The notes under the pieces were generated by a model that made no database searches, was not told where the DNA came from, and saw only the letters and a program-made list of their open reading frames with translations. From Nocardioides acrostichi (GTDB lineage Bacteria > Actinomycetota > Actinomycetes > Propionibacteriales > Nocardioidaceae): a stretch of 64,000 bases of DNA. The DNA is taken from contig NZ_JADIVZ010000003.1 in assembly GCF_015319165.1 (NCBI RefSeq), forward strand, positions 186,001 to 250,000. The letters run 5' to 3'. Positions 1 to 8,682 of this stretch are shown in pieces; position 1 is the stretch's first letter; every line of letters starts with the position of its first letter. The position numbers were made by a program, and so were the translations under genes.

Positions 1-1
1 C

Positions 2-598
2 GGCTCCAAGGAGGCCAGGCTCGGAGTGGCCCGCGTGGAGGCGCTCGCCGCCTGGACCGAGTCCCTGCGCGACACGGTGGCCGGCGCGGTCGGGTTGGAG
101 CAGGCGATCCCGGCGTCCGTGCACGCGGCCTCTCCGGTGATCCGCGATCACCTCCAGACGCTCAGCGACCGGTTGCGGGTGCGGGTGCCGCTGCCCGACG
201 CCCTCCAGCGGCTCGCCGACGAGCTCGACGACGCCGGTGCCGATCTGATCGTGGCCGCTCTCATCCTCAACGCCCGGTTGCGTGGTCCCGGGCTGCGCGA
301 GGTGCTCACCTCGCTCTCGGAGTCGGCCCGCGACGAGCTCGACATGCGCCAGCGCATCAACGCCGGCCGCCGCAGCGTCGAGCGCAGTGTGCAGATCATC
401 GTGTTCGTCGCCATCGGCTTCGTGGTCTTGCTGGCCGTGCTCAACCGCGACTACCTCCAGCCCTACAGCTCCCCCGTGGGCCAGATCGTGCTGCTCGTCG
501 TCGTCGGCATGTTCGCGGCCGGCATCGCCTGGCTGCGCAAGCTTGCGCAGTTCGAGATGCCGTCGCGGTTCCTGCGCACGCGCGGGGAGGTGTCGTGA
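2..598 (+). CDS. tadB: TadB-type type II secretion F family protein (5' end outside window)
   Basis: Inner-membrane platform protein of a Tad/Flp pilus machine, partner of TadC and of the TadA ATPase, which would lie upstream. The frame is already open at the first bases of the window, so the N-terminus is missing; 198 residues are visible. An internal GTG at 26 is unlikely to be the start, because the T2SSF-type helical bundle (ARVEALAAWTESLRD, then GLEQAI) begins before it. Two membrane segments lie near the C-terminus (IIVFVAIGFVVLLAVL and IVLLVVVGMFAAGIAWL), as usual in TadB/GspF proteins. The next gene starts on its stop codon, so the two are translationally coupled. TadB rather than TadC is inferred from gene order. 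Confidence 0.85.
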   Translation, partial: GSKEARLGVARVEALAAWTESLRDTVAGAVGLEQAIPASVHAASPVIRDHLQTLSDRLRVRVPLPDALQRLADELDDAGADLIVAALILNARLRGPGLREVLTSLSESARDELDMRQRINAGRRSVERSVQIIVFVAIGFVVLLAVLNRDYLQPYSSPVGQIVLLVVVGMFAAGIAWLRKLAQFEMPSRFLRTRGEVS

Positions 599-1512
599 TG
601 CTGGTGCTCGCCATGCTCTGCGGCGCCTTGGGCGGCGGCGGTCTGCTGCTGGCCGGTTGGCTCCTTGCCCAGCCCCGCACCTCGGGGCCGATCGCCCTCG
701 TCCAGCTCGACGCCCGGATGGCGCGCCACCAGCGGGAGGCGGGTCTCACCGCCGACCGCCGCCACCTCACGGAGTCGCCGCGGATGCGTCGTCTGGGGTC
801 CGACGTCGCCGGCACCCTCGACGCGCGCGGCGTCCGGCTGCCGGGCCGGGTGGCCCCTGCGCTGGCGCTCACCGGGCAGTCCTACGAACTCTTCTTGGCG
901 CGCAGCCTGGGCGGCGCGCTCGTCGGCTTCCTGGTGCCGGTCGTCGTGCTCGGTCCGCTGACGATCATCGCAGGGTTCACCCCGGTGATCCCGCTGTGGT
1001 TCATGCTCATCGGAGCCCTCGTCGGGCTGCTCATGCCCTACGTGCAGCTGCTCCGTGCGGCCGACGACCTGCGCCGCGACTTCCGGCACATGGTGAGCTC
1101 GTTCCTCGACCTGGTGTCGATGAACCTCGCAGGCGGGCGTGGCGTGCCCGAGGCGCTGCAGGCCGCGACGTCGATCTCCGACGGGTGGGCCATGCTCCGC
1201 ATCTGCGACACCCTCGAGGCGGCGCGACTCCAGGGCATCACCCCCTGGGCGGCCCTGGGCCAACTCGGCTCCGAGGTCGATGTCGACGAGTTGCGCGATC
1301 TCGCGGCGGCCCTGGCGCTCGTGGCCGAGGACGGCGCCAAGGTGCGCAGCTCGCTCACCGCCCGGGCCGAGTCGATGCGCAAGCGCGAACTCGCGGACGC
1401 CGAGGGCCGCGCCGCCGCGCGGTCGCAGTCCATGCTCGTCGCGCAGATGCTGCTCGCCGGCGGTTTCCTGGTCTTCTTGATGTACCCGGCCGTCGCAAAG
1501 ATCCTCGGCTGA
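598..1512 (+). CDS. tadC: TadC-type type II secretion F family protein
   Basis: Second inner-membrane platform protein of the Flp pilus assembly system, about 304 residues. Membrane segments are visible at the N-terminus (LAMLCGALGGGGLLLAGWLL), in the middle (residues about 105-150) and at the C-terminus (MLLAGGFLVFLMYPAVAKIL). The T2SSF domain follows the middle segments (DFRHMVSSFLDLVSMNLAGG). The ATG overlaps the tadB stop codon (TGATG); a GTG three bases upstream is an alternative. No other function fits this context. Confidence 0.87.
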   Translation: MLVLAMLCGALGGGGLLLAGWLLAQPRTSGPIALVQLDARMARHQREAGLTADRRHLTESPRMRRLGSDVAGTLDARGVRLPGRVAPALALTGQSYELFLARSLGGALVGFLVPVVVLGPLTIIAGFTPVIPLWFMLIGALVGLLMPYVQLLRAADDLRRDFRHMVSSFLDLVSMNLAGGRGVPEALQAATSISDGWAMLRICDTLEAARLQGITPWAALGQLGSEVDVDELRDLAAALALVAEDGAKVRSSLTARAESMRKRELADAEGRAAARSQSMLVAQMLLAGGFLVFLMYPAVAKILG

Positions 1513-1583
1513 TTTCGCTCGCCGGGGATTGGATTCGCCCTGACCGGGCACCCTGCCTATGACGCCACCCGAAGGAGACATCC

Positions 1584-1778
1584 ATGCTCGCCCAGCTCCG
1601 CTTCCTCGTTCTCATGTTGCACGTGCGGATCGCTCGTGCGCGCCGCGCCGAGCGCGGCGCCAGCATGGTCGAGTGGGTCATCATCACGGCCATCTTGGCG
1701 GCGCTCGCCCTGAGCGTCGGTTACCTGATCGTCGACAAGATCTCGTCCAAGGCGAGCACCATCAACCTGGACAAGTGA
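1584..1778 (+). CDS. Flp-type pilin, small
   Basis: Major pilin candidate of the Tad locus, 64 residues. It has a basic leader (RIARARRAERG) followed by a prepilin-peptidase-like site and hydrophobic stretch (ASMVEWVIITAILAALALSV), with Glu at position +5 of the mature protein. This is the hallmark of Flp/type IVb pilins. The short hydrophilic tail is normal for Flp. An AGGAG-like ribosome binding site lies just upstream of the ATG. The stop codon overlaps the start of the next gene. It lies directly after tadBC, where the pilin gene often sits in actinobacteria. Confidence 0.82.
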   Translation: MLAQLRFLVLMLHVRIARARRAERGASMVEWVIITAILAALALSVGYLIVDKISSKASTINLDK

Positions 1779-2164
1779 TGTCGCCGCGCCGCCTGCGAGG
1801 CGAGCGCGGCGTCTCCACGGTCGAGCTCGTCATCTACGCACCTCTCCTCATGTTGGTGGTGCTCTTGGTGGTGCAGTTCGCCATGGTCTACCTCGGCAAC
1901 CAGGCGGCCAACGCGGTGGCGCGAGAGACCGCCAGGGTGGTCCGCTCGACGCACTCGAAGGCGGCCGGGGAGAGCGCGGGGCGTGAGTATGCGAACAGCA
2001 TCGGCCAGGGCATCTTGGAGGACTACGACATCCAGGTCGTCTCCGACGGCGAGACCGTGCGCGTGGTCGTCACGGGGCGCGCCCAGGAGATCGTGCCCGG
2101 GTTCGCCCCTCGCTTCAGCGAGACCGTCGAGGGGCCGATCGAGAGGTTCGTGAGCTACTCGTGA
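1778..2164 (+). CDS. TadE-like pseudopilin
   Basis: Minor pilin/pseudopilin of the TadE family, 128 residues. A short basic leader (RRLRGERG) is followed by VSTVELVIYAPLLMLVVLLV, a processed type IV-like transmembrane segment with Glu at +5. The rest is an extracytoplasmic domain. The ATG overlaps the stop of the pilin gene (GTGATG), so the open frame that reaches further upstream is not coding there. It would be cleaved by the prepilin peptidase and help initiate or stabilise the Flp pilus. Confidence 0.8.
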   Translation: MSPRRLRGERGVSTVELVIYAPLLMLVVLLVVQFAMVYLGNQAANAVARETARVVRSTHSKAAGESAGREYANSIGQGILEDYDIQVVSDGETVRVVVTGRAQEIVPGFAPRFSETVEGPIERFVSYS

Positions 2165-2625
2165 GACAGGCACCGGAACACCACCTGGTTCCCGGCTCGG
2201 TCCAGCGCCGGATCCGCCGCCGGAGCAGCCGACGCGGCGAGCGCGGCTCGATGGCCGTGGAGGTCGTGCTGCTCACCCCGGCGATGGTCGCGTTCTTCTT
2301 GCTGGTCGTGGCCTTCGGGCGCTACGTCGCCGTTCAGGGCGACATCGACGCAGCGGCGCGCGACGCCGCCCGTCAGGCCTCGCTCCAGGCGAACGCCGGG
2401 GCCGCACGGTCAGCGGCGTACGCCGTCATCGCCAGCTCGCTCGACGACCACACGCACTGCGGATCCCCGGGCGTGGGCGGCACGTGGGGAGCCGGCGGCG
2501 AGGTCACGATCACCTTGAACTGCCGCGTCGACTACTCCGGCCTCGGGCTCATCGGCGTCCCCGGCAGTGTGGGCATCGACACCACCAGCGCGGCGCCCCT
2601 CGACCCCTACCGGAGCTACGAGTGA
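2161..2625 (+). CDS. TadE/TadF-like pilus assembly protein
   Basis: Second pseudopilin of the locus, 154 residues. A long basic leader precedes RGERG and then SMAVEVVLLTPAMVAFFLLV, again with the glutamate typical of TadE/TadF proteins. The remainder is a small exported domain with two cysteines (HCGSPG and LNCRVD) that could form a disulfide. The GTG start overlaps the preceding stop by 4 bases (GTGA). Starting at the internal ATG would remove the leader, so the GTG is preferred. Confidence 0.75.
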   Translation: MRQAPEHHLVPGSVQRRIRRRSSRRGERGSMAVEVVLLTPAMVAFFLLVVAFGRYVAVQGDIDAAARDAARQASLQANAGAARSAAYAVIASSLDDHTHCGSPGVGGTWGAGGEVTITLNCRVDYSGLGLIGVPGSVGIDTTSAAPLDPYRSYE

Positions 2626-3065
2626 GGCACCTGCGACCACTGGCCCAGCGTGCTCGCCGCCGACGCGGCGAGCGCGGCACCGCGACCGCGTTCATCGTCG
2701 GCCTCGCGGTCACCATGCTGGCCTGCGCCGGCCTCGTGGTCGACGGGGGAGGCGCGCTGAACGCGCGCTCGCGACTGGCCGACGACGCCGAGCAGGCGGC
2801 GCGCGCCGGGGCCCAGCAGCTCGACATCGCCGAACTGCGCAACGACGGCGCTGCGGGCCGGGTCGAGCTGGATCCCACCGTGGCCCGTGACCGGGCCGCC
2901 GCCTACCTGGTCGGCCGGGGCTACCGGGTCGCCGACATCGACGTGACCGGCAACACCGTCACCGTGCGCACCCACGACACGGTCGACACCAAACTGCTCA
3001 GCCTGATCGGCATCGACCACTTCGACGTCGAGGCGAGTGCGACAGCGGAGGCAGTGACCCAATGA
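2622..3065 (+). CDS. TadG-like pilus assembly protein, short
   Basis: Third pseudopilin-like protein, 147 residues. After the basic leader and RGERG comes TATAFIVGLAVTMLACAGLV and then VDGGGALNARSRLADDAEQA, the VDGG signature seen just after the membrane helix in TadG/Flp-assembly proteins. Full TadG proteins carry a von Willebrand-like domain of several hundred residues, but this one is short, as in many actinobacterial loci. The GTG overlaps the previous stop (GTGA), and its own stop overlaps the next ATG (ATGA), so the whole series is one operon. Confidence 0.77.
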   Translation: MRHLRPLAQRARRRRGERGTATAFIVGLAVTMLACAGLVVDGGGALNARSRLADDAEQAARAGAQQLDIAELRNDGAAGRVELDPTVARDRAAAYLVGRGYRVADIDVTGNTVTVRTHDTVDTKLLSLIGIDHFDVEASATAEAVTQ

Positions 3066-5848
3066 CCAACTCCACGACCGACGAGACCACCAAGCCCGCC
3101 ACCGACGAGACCACGGCGCGCGGACCGGAACGGTTCGCCGCCGCCGCGCCCGAGCCCGATCGGCCCAGCTGGGCCCAGGCGGCAGGCGCTGGGCTCGCGC
3201 TGCTGGGCCTGCTGGTCGGCATCCCGGTGCTGCTGGCGCTCCTCACGGGTGCGCCGCCGATCCCGACCGGTCTGCCCGACCACGCGGCCCTCACCCAGCC
3301 CCTCTCGATCGACGCGCTCTTCGTCGTGCTGCGTGCCGTGATCTGGCTGGCCTGGCTCCAGTTCGCCGTGTGCACGGTCGTGGAGACCGTCAGCATGGTG
3401 CGCGGCGGCGGGCTGCCTCGACCGGTGCCGCTCTCGGGTCGCTCCCAGGCTGTGGCGCGGGCCCTGGTCGGCACTCTGCTCGTGGGTGCGTCGTTCATCG
3501 GCAGCACGGCTGCGGCCGGTGCCGCGACGCCCGCCGAGGCGCCCTCGTCCACCGCGGCGGCGAGCAGCGTCGCGCAACCCGGTGCTCACGACCAGCGTGC
3601 CGATCTGACGAAGCAGGCTGACCAGGCCGACGGTCGTGGGGCGTCGCAGCACGACGCTCCGCGGATGGCCCACGTACCGGGCGTGCCATCGACCATGACC
3701 GACGTCATCGGGCACAAGGTGAACGTCGTGAAGCCGCCCGAGGGTCACTACCACGACAACCTCTGGGACATCGCCGAGCGCCACCTGGGCGACGGGCGCC
3801 GCTGGAAGGAGATCTACGAGCTCAACCGCGGCCGACTCCAGCCCGACGGCGGCGAACTGGTCATCGGTCGGCTCATCCAGCCCGGCTGGGTGCTGATCAT
3901 GCCCGACGACGCCACCGGCGTCCCGACGGTCCACGCCGCGCCTGAGCACGCGCCGGCCCACGACCGCGACCAGCGAGGCTCGCAGGCCGACGGCGCGCAG
4001 GCGCCGTCGGACGCCGACCAGGTGGCGCCGGGGCAGGGTGGCGCCGTGCAGGTGGCCGACCACTCCGGGGTGCTGCTCGGCGGTGGGCTGCTCGCCGTGG
4101 GCGTGCTCTCTCTGCTCGCGGCCGAGCGTCGACGCCGCCGGTCCACCGACCCCAGTGGCGACGCCCTCGACACCGAGGTCGCGTTGCGCGCCGGGGCCGA
4201 TCCCGACCGTGCCGCCTGGCTCGACCGGGCCCTGCGCTCGCTGGCCGCCCAGTGCCGCACCGAGCGGATCGCCCTGCCCCAGGTCTTCGCGGCCACGGTC
4301 ACCGACGATGTCGTCGAGTTGCGCCTGGCACCGGCCGCGCCGCAGGCGCCGGCGCCCTGGTCGACTCTCGAGGGGGGCCGGCGCTGGCGTCTGGAGCGCA
4401 CGGCCGACCTCGTGGGCACGTCAGGGCATGCGCCGTACCCGGCCCTGGTCTGCCTGGGCCGCGACGACAGCGGGGCCGACCTGCTGATCGACGTCGAGTC
4501 CGTGGGTGGTCCGCTGGCGGTCCACGGTGACCCGGTCGTGGCCCGCGAGGTCGTCTCGGCGCTGGCAGTGCAGCTGGCGACCTCCCCTTGGTCCGATGCG
4601 CAGCAGGTCTGGGGCCTGGGGCTGAGCGACGCACTCGGCTCGGTCGCCGGCGACCGGCTCGAGCTGGTCGACGACCTCGACGGTCTGCTCGGCGCATGGG
4701 CCGAGCGCAGCCCAACCCGGCCCGCGGGCGACGTGTTGACCGGTCGCCTGGGCCGCCACCCCGGTCAGGCTCCGCAGTACCTCGTGCTCGGGCAGGATCC
4801 CGGGTCGGCGCACCTCGACCGGCTCCACCCCCTCACCCGCGGCGACGCACGCGGACTGGGCGTCGTGGCCGCGCTGCCGATACCCGGTGCCCGGTGGCAG
4901 GCCGAGGTCGACCAGACCGGCCGTCTGCGCCTGGCGCTGCTCGACCTCGAGGTCGACGCGGTGCGCTTGACCGAGACCACCGTCGCCGACCTCGCTGCCC
5001 TGCTCGAGGCCGCGCGAACCGAGCAGGCGCCGCTGGGGGCCTCCCGGGTCGCGGTGCCCCGGCCGCCGCACGACACCGACGACGCGCACTGGCGCTCGGC
5101 CCCGGTGCGGGTCGGGATCCTCGGCGATCTCGAGGTCACCGCGGCCGGACGCATCGATCCGGCCCGGCTCGCGCTGGCCACCGAGATCGTCGCGTTCCTG
5201 GCGGTGCAGCCGGGGCCGGTCCACCCCAGCGTGGTCGGCGCCTCGATCTGGCCGCTCGGCGTGACTCCCGACGTCCGCGACGCCACCATCGAGCGCACTC
5301 GGGAGTGGCTGGGCGAGGACGCCGACGGGTCGCACCTGCTGCGTGAGACCTCCGATGGGCGGCTGGCTCTCGCGCCCGACGTGGCGGTCGACTGGTGGAG
5401 TCTGTGTTCGCTGGCCCGACGGGCCCGCGAGGCGACCGGCTCGGCGGAGCTGGAGTTGCTGCGCCGCTCGCTGCGCCTGGTGCGGGGCGAGCTGCTCGCC
5501 GATCGGCCGGCGCGCCGCTACTCGTGGCTGCCGCGCACGCGGCTGGAGCGCGAGAGCGTCGACGTCGTCGTCGACACCGGTCTGCGCCTCGCCGAGCTGA
5601 CCACCGACGACGACCCGGACGGCGCGGCTGCCGGCTGTCGCGCTGCGCTCGCGCTGGCGCCGACATCTCAGGATCTGTGGCGGGCGCTGCTCGCCGCCGA
5701 GCACCGTCGCCCCGACGGCCCCGGTACCGCCGCGGTGGTCGACGAGATGGTGCGCGTCCTGCACGGCGCCGACGTGGCCCTGGCCCCCGAGACCGAGGCC
5801 CTGGTCGTCGAACTGCTCCCCGACCACGAGGCGGGCCAAGCGGGCTGA
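3062..5848 (+). CDS. Membrane LysM protein with C-terminal SARP/BTAD regulator domain
   Basis: A 928-residue protein at the end of the Tad operon, translationally coupled to the TadG-like gene (ATGA). Visible parts in order: three membrane helices at about residues 38-62, 84-108 and 131-155; an Ala/Ser linker; a LysM-like domain at about 223-280 (NLWDIAERHLGDGRRWKEIY); a disordered His/Asp/Gln-rich stretch; a fourth helix near 336-356 followed by RRRRR; a long domain of unknown type; a winged-helix segment from about 681 (VGILGDLEVTAAGR); and a bacterial transcriptional activator domain from about 778. BTAD domains belong to SARP-type activators, so the protein may link the pilus or wall to transcription. 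That role is inference. Similar fusions occur at other actinobacterial Tad loci. Confidence 0.8.
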   Translation: MTNSTTDETTKPATDETTARGPERFAAAAPEPDRPSWAQAAGAGLALLGLLVGIPVLLALLTGAPPIPTGLPDHAALTQPLSIDALFVVLRAVIWLAWLQFAVCTVVETVSMVRGGGLPRPVPLSGRSQAVARALVGTLLVGASFIGSTAAAGAATPAEAPSSTAAASSVAQPGAHDQRADLTKQADQADGRGASQHDAPRMAHVPGVPSTMTDVIGHKVNVVKPPEGHYHDNLWDIAERHLGDGRRWKEIYELNRGRLQPDGGELVIGRLIQPGWVLIMPDDATGVPTVHAAPEHAPAHDRDQRGSQADGAQAPSDADQVAPGQGGAVQVADHSGVLLGGGLLAVGVLSLLAAERRRRRSTDPSGDALDTEVALRAGADPDRAAWLDRALRSLAAQCRTERIALPQVFAATVTDDVVELRLAPAAPQAPAPWSTLEGGRRWRLERTADLVGTSGHAPYPALVCLGRDDSGADLLIDVESVGGPLAVHGDPVVAREVVSALAVQLATSPWSDAQQVWGLGLSDALGSVAGDRLELVDDLDGLLGAWAERSPTRPAGDVLTGRLGRHPGQAPQYLVLGQDPGSAHLDRLHPLTRGDARGLGVVAALPIPGARWQAEVDQTGRLRLALLDLEVDAVRLTETTVADLAALLEAARTEQAPLGASRVAVPRPPHDTDDAHWRSAPVRVGILGDLEVTAAGRIDPARLALATEIVAFLAVQPGPVHPSVVGASIWPLGVTPDVRDATIERTREWLGEDADGSHLLRETSDGRLALAPDVAVDWWSLCSLARRAREATGSAELELLRRSLRLVRGELLADRPARRYSWLPRTRLERESVDVVVDTGLRLAELTTDDDPDGAAAGCRAALALAPTSQDLWRALLAAEHRRPDGPGTAAVVDEMVRVLHGADVALAPETEALVVELLPDHEAGQAG

Positions 5849-5878
5849 GCACCCCACTCGCGACCACGCCCGAGCCGG

Positions 5879-6499
5879 TCAGTCACCGAGGCCGAAGGCC
5901 TCCTCGAAGGCGGACTCACGCGAGGCGAGGGCGCCGGTCTGACGACTCTCGGCGCTCGCGGCGTACTCCTGATACGTCTTCTCACTGGTGGGGGAGAGGT
6001 CGTGGGAGCGGACGAACTCCTCCCAACCGGGCAACTGCCCGGTGTCTGCCAGGCTGGCCACGGCCACGCGTTGCGCCGCGCCTCGTTCACCGTCTTGCCA
6101 CCAGTCGAGCGCGGCGACCAGACGCGCGGTGTCGGTGATGGACTTCTCGGAGCTCTCGGCGGCCTCCGTGCGAGCGAAGTCGCACAAGGCCTGGTAACGG
6201 TCGCTGCGCACCGCCTGCTCGTCGCTCTCGGGAAAGGCCCGCTGCAGCACGTCGGCGCGCTGGTCGTCGTCGAGGTCGGAGAGCGTGCACGCGAGCACCG
6301 CCGGGTCGGAGCCGAACTCGCTCCACTGCGCGTCGCTCCAGTCATCGGCGCCCGAGGTGCTGGATCCCGCGGCGGTCACGCACGTGGTGAACCCGGGATC
6401 GCTGGCGGTGTCGGAGGCGCCGGAGCACCCGGACACGACGACGGTGACCAGGGCGAGGGAGGTGGTGCCGAGCAGGGTTCTGCGGAGCATGGTGGACAC
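5879..6499 (-). CDS. Lipoprotein of unknown function, partner of the WXG protein upstream
   Basis: Predicted lipoprotein of 206 residues, not assigned to a named family. The signal peptide ends in the lipobox VVSGC (Cys25), so the mature protein should sit on the outer face of the membrane. It has two further cysteines in the first third (TTC, LAC) and one at CDF. Residues 137-180 (DGERGAAQRV, then LPGWEEFVRSH, then KTYQEY) match the last 76 residues of the 718-residue protein encoded just upstream. The two genes are 10 bases apart on the same strand, so a joint function is likely. Start could also be the second Met, 9 bases in. Confidence 0.72.
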   Translation of the reverse strand: MSTMLRRTLLGTTSLALVTVVVSGCSGASDTASDPGFTTCVTAAGSSTSGADDWSDAQWSEFGSDPAVLACTLSDLDDDQRADVLQRAFPESDEQAVRSDRYQALCDFARTEAAESSEKSITDTARLVAALDWWQDGERGAAQRVAVASLADTGQLPGWEEFVRSHDLSPTSEKTYQEYAASAESRQTGALASRESAFEEAFGLGD

Positions 6500-6509
6500 G
6501 GTATCGATC

Positions 6510-8666
6510 TCAGAGGGCGTCGTCGCGACCGCCGTTGATCTGGTCGTAGAGCCTGCTCAGCTCCTGATAGGTCTGGTTGTCCTGCTGCCGGATGTGCTCG
6601 TAGTACTCGATGGGCGCGTCGGGATCGTCGCCGAGGCCGTGCTCGGTGACGAAGTCCTCGAAACCAGGTGGGGGGCCTCCGTGCGACTGCACGTAGAGCG
6701 CGAACACCATCGCCTTCTGCGCCTTCGCGGCCCGCTCGTCGTCGTCGGAATCGGCGTCGATGGCCTCCATGCGGCCGTACTCGCCGGCGATCGCCTCGAG
6801 CACGGACTTGACCTGCGAGACCCCCGGGGGAAGGTCGAGCAGACTCAGGCCGGCGTCGGCCAGGGCCTTGGTGAGGGTCGCGAGGTTCATCTCGTTGCCC
6901 AAGAGATCCTGGGCGCGCATCAGATCGCCCAGGGTGTTCGCCACCGCGACATCGGAGTCGCCCCGGTCGAGCTGATACCTGATGACGTCGGCCACGAGCT
7001 GGTCGACGTCGGTGTCGCCGTCGCGGAGCAGGTCGCGGAAGTTGCTGCGGCTGATGTCGATGCCGGCGACCTCGTCGCCGGTGTGGCGCATGTACCAGTC
7101 GACGAACGCCGGGTCCGAGGCCACGTCGTCGATGTACGGCGCGAGGGCATCGGTGTACTGACCCCCGCCCTGCCCGACATTGCGGTTGCGCACCTCCAGG
7201 AGCAGCAAGAGCTCGCGCGGCTCGGCACCGATGTCGTCGGAGCCGATCTCGTCGAGGAAGCGTTGCTTGAGCTCGATGATCGTGTTGCCGTAGAGGTCGG
7301 CGATGTACTGGTATTCGTCGAGGTTCATCGTGCCGCCCTCGGTCTGCACGTTGTGCATCGTGAGGAGCATCTCGCGGATGTCGTCGTCGCCCATCTGCTC
7401 GACGATGTCGGCCAGATCGCTGGCGTCGGAATGCTCCGACCAGTACTGCAGCATGTGCTGGACGTCGTCGCCGTAGGCGTCGTGGAAGATCGCCGGGAAC
7501 AGGCTTGGGCCCAACGTGTTCGACAGCGAGGCGTTGTAGACCTCGGACTGGTAGGTCAGGGCGATCGCGTTGATGCGGCCGTCGGCCTCGTCGGAGGACG
7601 CCAGCAGCGCCCACATCTTGGGCCCGTAGTCGGCGTCCATCCAGGTCTGCATGTAGTCGGCGAAGTCCTTGTCGCCGTACTGGCTCAGCCCGTTGGCCGC
7701 GGTGTCGTTGAAGGCGAGGAGTGCCGTGGAGATCGTCTCGACGTCGTAGTAGCCGTCGCTGACGCCCTGGTTGATCTGCTCGTAGATGCCCTGGAGCCCC
7801 TGCGGCCCGAGCTCCTTGACCATCTCCTCGGACCAGATGTCGTCACCGGAGTGCTGGCCGATCTCGGCCAGGATCTCGTTGACCTTGTCCATGTCCTCGT
7901 CGTCGAGGGCGTCACGGAGCTCGTCGAGCTTCTGCTGGGCCTCGGCTCTCGCGGCCTCGTGCAGGCGCTGCTCCTCCTGCTGCTGGCGGAGTTGGTCGAG
8001 CTGGTTGGCCAGGGCGAGCTGGCTCAAGATGCTGCTCGCGTCGACGGTGGGGCCCTGGCCGTGCTGCCACTTGTCGATCGCGTCGTCGCTCACCTCGATC
8101 GGGCCGGAGTCGCGCAGTGCGTCGGCGAGCACCTTGGTCTGTTGGCCCAACCACTGCTTGGTGTAGCCGAAGGACATCTCCAGGCCGTGCTGGGTGGACC
8201 TCTTGTCGTCGGCGGCGTTGCTCACCTTGGTGTTGCGGGACTGCTGGAGCTCGTAGGTGATCGCGCGGTTGACGGGGCCTTTCTTCGCCAGCTCGTCGCG
8301 ACTGTCGCTCATGTCGTTGTCGGCCTGGGTGACAGCCCGGTCGTAGGCGTCCTCGGCGGCGTCCCACTTCTTGTTGAGGCCGGGCAGCTGGGCGAGGGCG
8401 TCGTCGTAGGTCTTGGCCAGCGCGCGCAGCGCGGCGGGCACCCCGTCGAGCTTGTCGTGGAAGCCCTGCAGCACGGTGCCCAGCGAGGTCATCTCGGTCT
8501 TGATCGAGGTAGCCGCCTGGCCGGTCCACTTCTGTCCGATCTCACCCGGCGCACCGCCCGCCTTGCGGCTCTGGCTGTGGAGCTCGGTGCCCAGCGTCTC
8601 GAGGTCGCGCGCGACGGAGCGCAGCATGTCGGGGTTCACGTCGAGGGTGAAGTGCTTGTCGGTCAC
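6510..8666 (-). CDS. Large WXG100-like protein, probable type VII-secreted or surface protein
   Basis: A 718-residue, Asp/Glu-rich, mostly helical protein. The N-terminal ~120 residues look like a WXG100 hairpin with a WxG motif (GQKWTGQAATSI) between two helices. A coiled coil follows (about 210-270, LDQLRQQQEEQRLHEAARAE), then a long helical domain with acidic repeats, and a tail from about 643 that recurs in the downstream lipoprotein. No signal peptide or membrane helix is seen. WXG-headed long proteins are usually ESX/type VII substrates, but no EccC, EccD or mycosin gene is in this window. No nuclease or other toxin motif was recognised. Start is GTG; it follows the 113-residue gene by 16 bases. 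Confidence 0.7.
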   Translation of the reverse strand: MTDKHFTLDVNPDMLRSVARDLETLGTELHSQSRKAGGAPGEIGQKWTGQAATSIKTEMTSLGTVLQGFHDKLDGVPAALRALAKTYDDALAQLPGLNKKWDAAEDAYDRAVTQADNDMSDSRDELAKKGPVNRAITYELQQSRNTKVSNAADDKRSTQHGLEMSFGYTKQWLGQQTKVLADALRDSGPIEVSDDAIDKWQHGQGPTVDASSILSQLALANQLDQLRQQQEEQRLHEAARAEAQQKLDELRDALDDEDMDKVNEILAEIGQHSGDDIWSEEMVKELGPQGLQGIYEQINQGVSDGYYDVETISTALLAFNDTAANGLSQYGDKDFADYMQTWMDADYGPKMWALLASSDEADGRINAIALTYQSEVYNASLSNTLGPSLFPAIFHDAYGDDVQHMLQYWSEHSDASDLADIVEQMGDDDIREMLLTMHNVQTEGGTMNLDEYQYIADLYGNTIIELKQRFLDEIGSDDIGAEPRELLLLLEVRNRNVGQGGGQYTDALAPYIDDVASDPAFVDWYMRHTGDEVAGIDISRSNFRDLLRDGDTDVDQLVADVIRYQLDRGDSDVAVANTLGDLMRAQDLLGNEMNLATLTKALADAGLSLLDLPPGVSQVKSVLEAIAGEYGRMEAIDADSDDDERAAKAQKAMVFALYVQSHGGPPPGFEDFVTEHGLGDDPDAPIEYYEHIRQQDNQTYQELSRLYDQINGGRDDAL

Positions 8667-8682
8667 GTCGTTCCTCGTGGCG

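Noticed and set aside
16..28. GTG at 26 as a true start of the first gene.
   Set aside because: The same frame is open to the window edge, with TadB-like residues before this codon and no ribosome site at good spacing.
6510..8666. The 718-residue WXG protein as a polymorphic toxin with the lipoprotein as immunity protein.
   Set aside because: No toxin motif was recognised in the C-terminus, and the downstream protein shares a module with it and is exported, unlike a typical cytosolic immunity partner.
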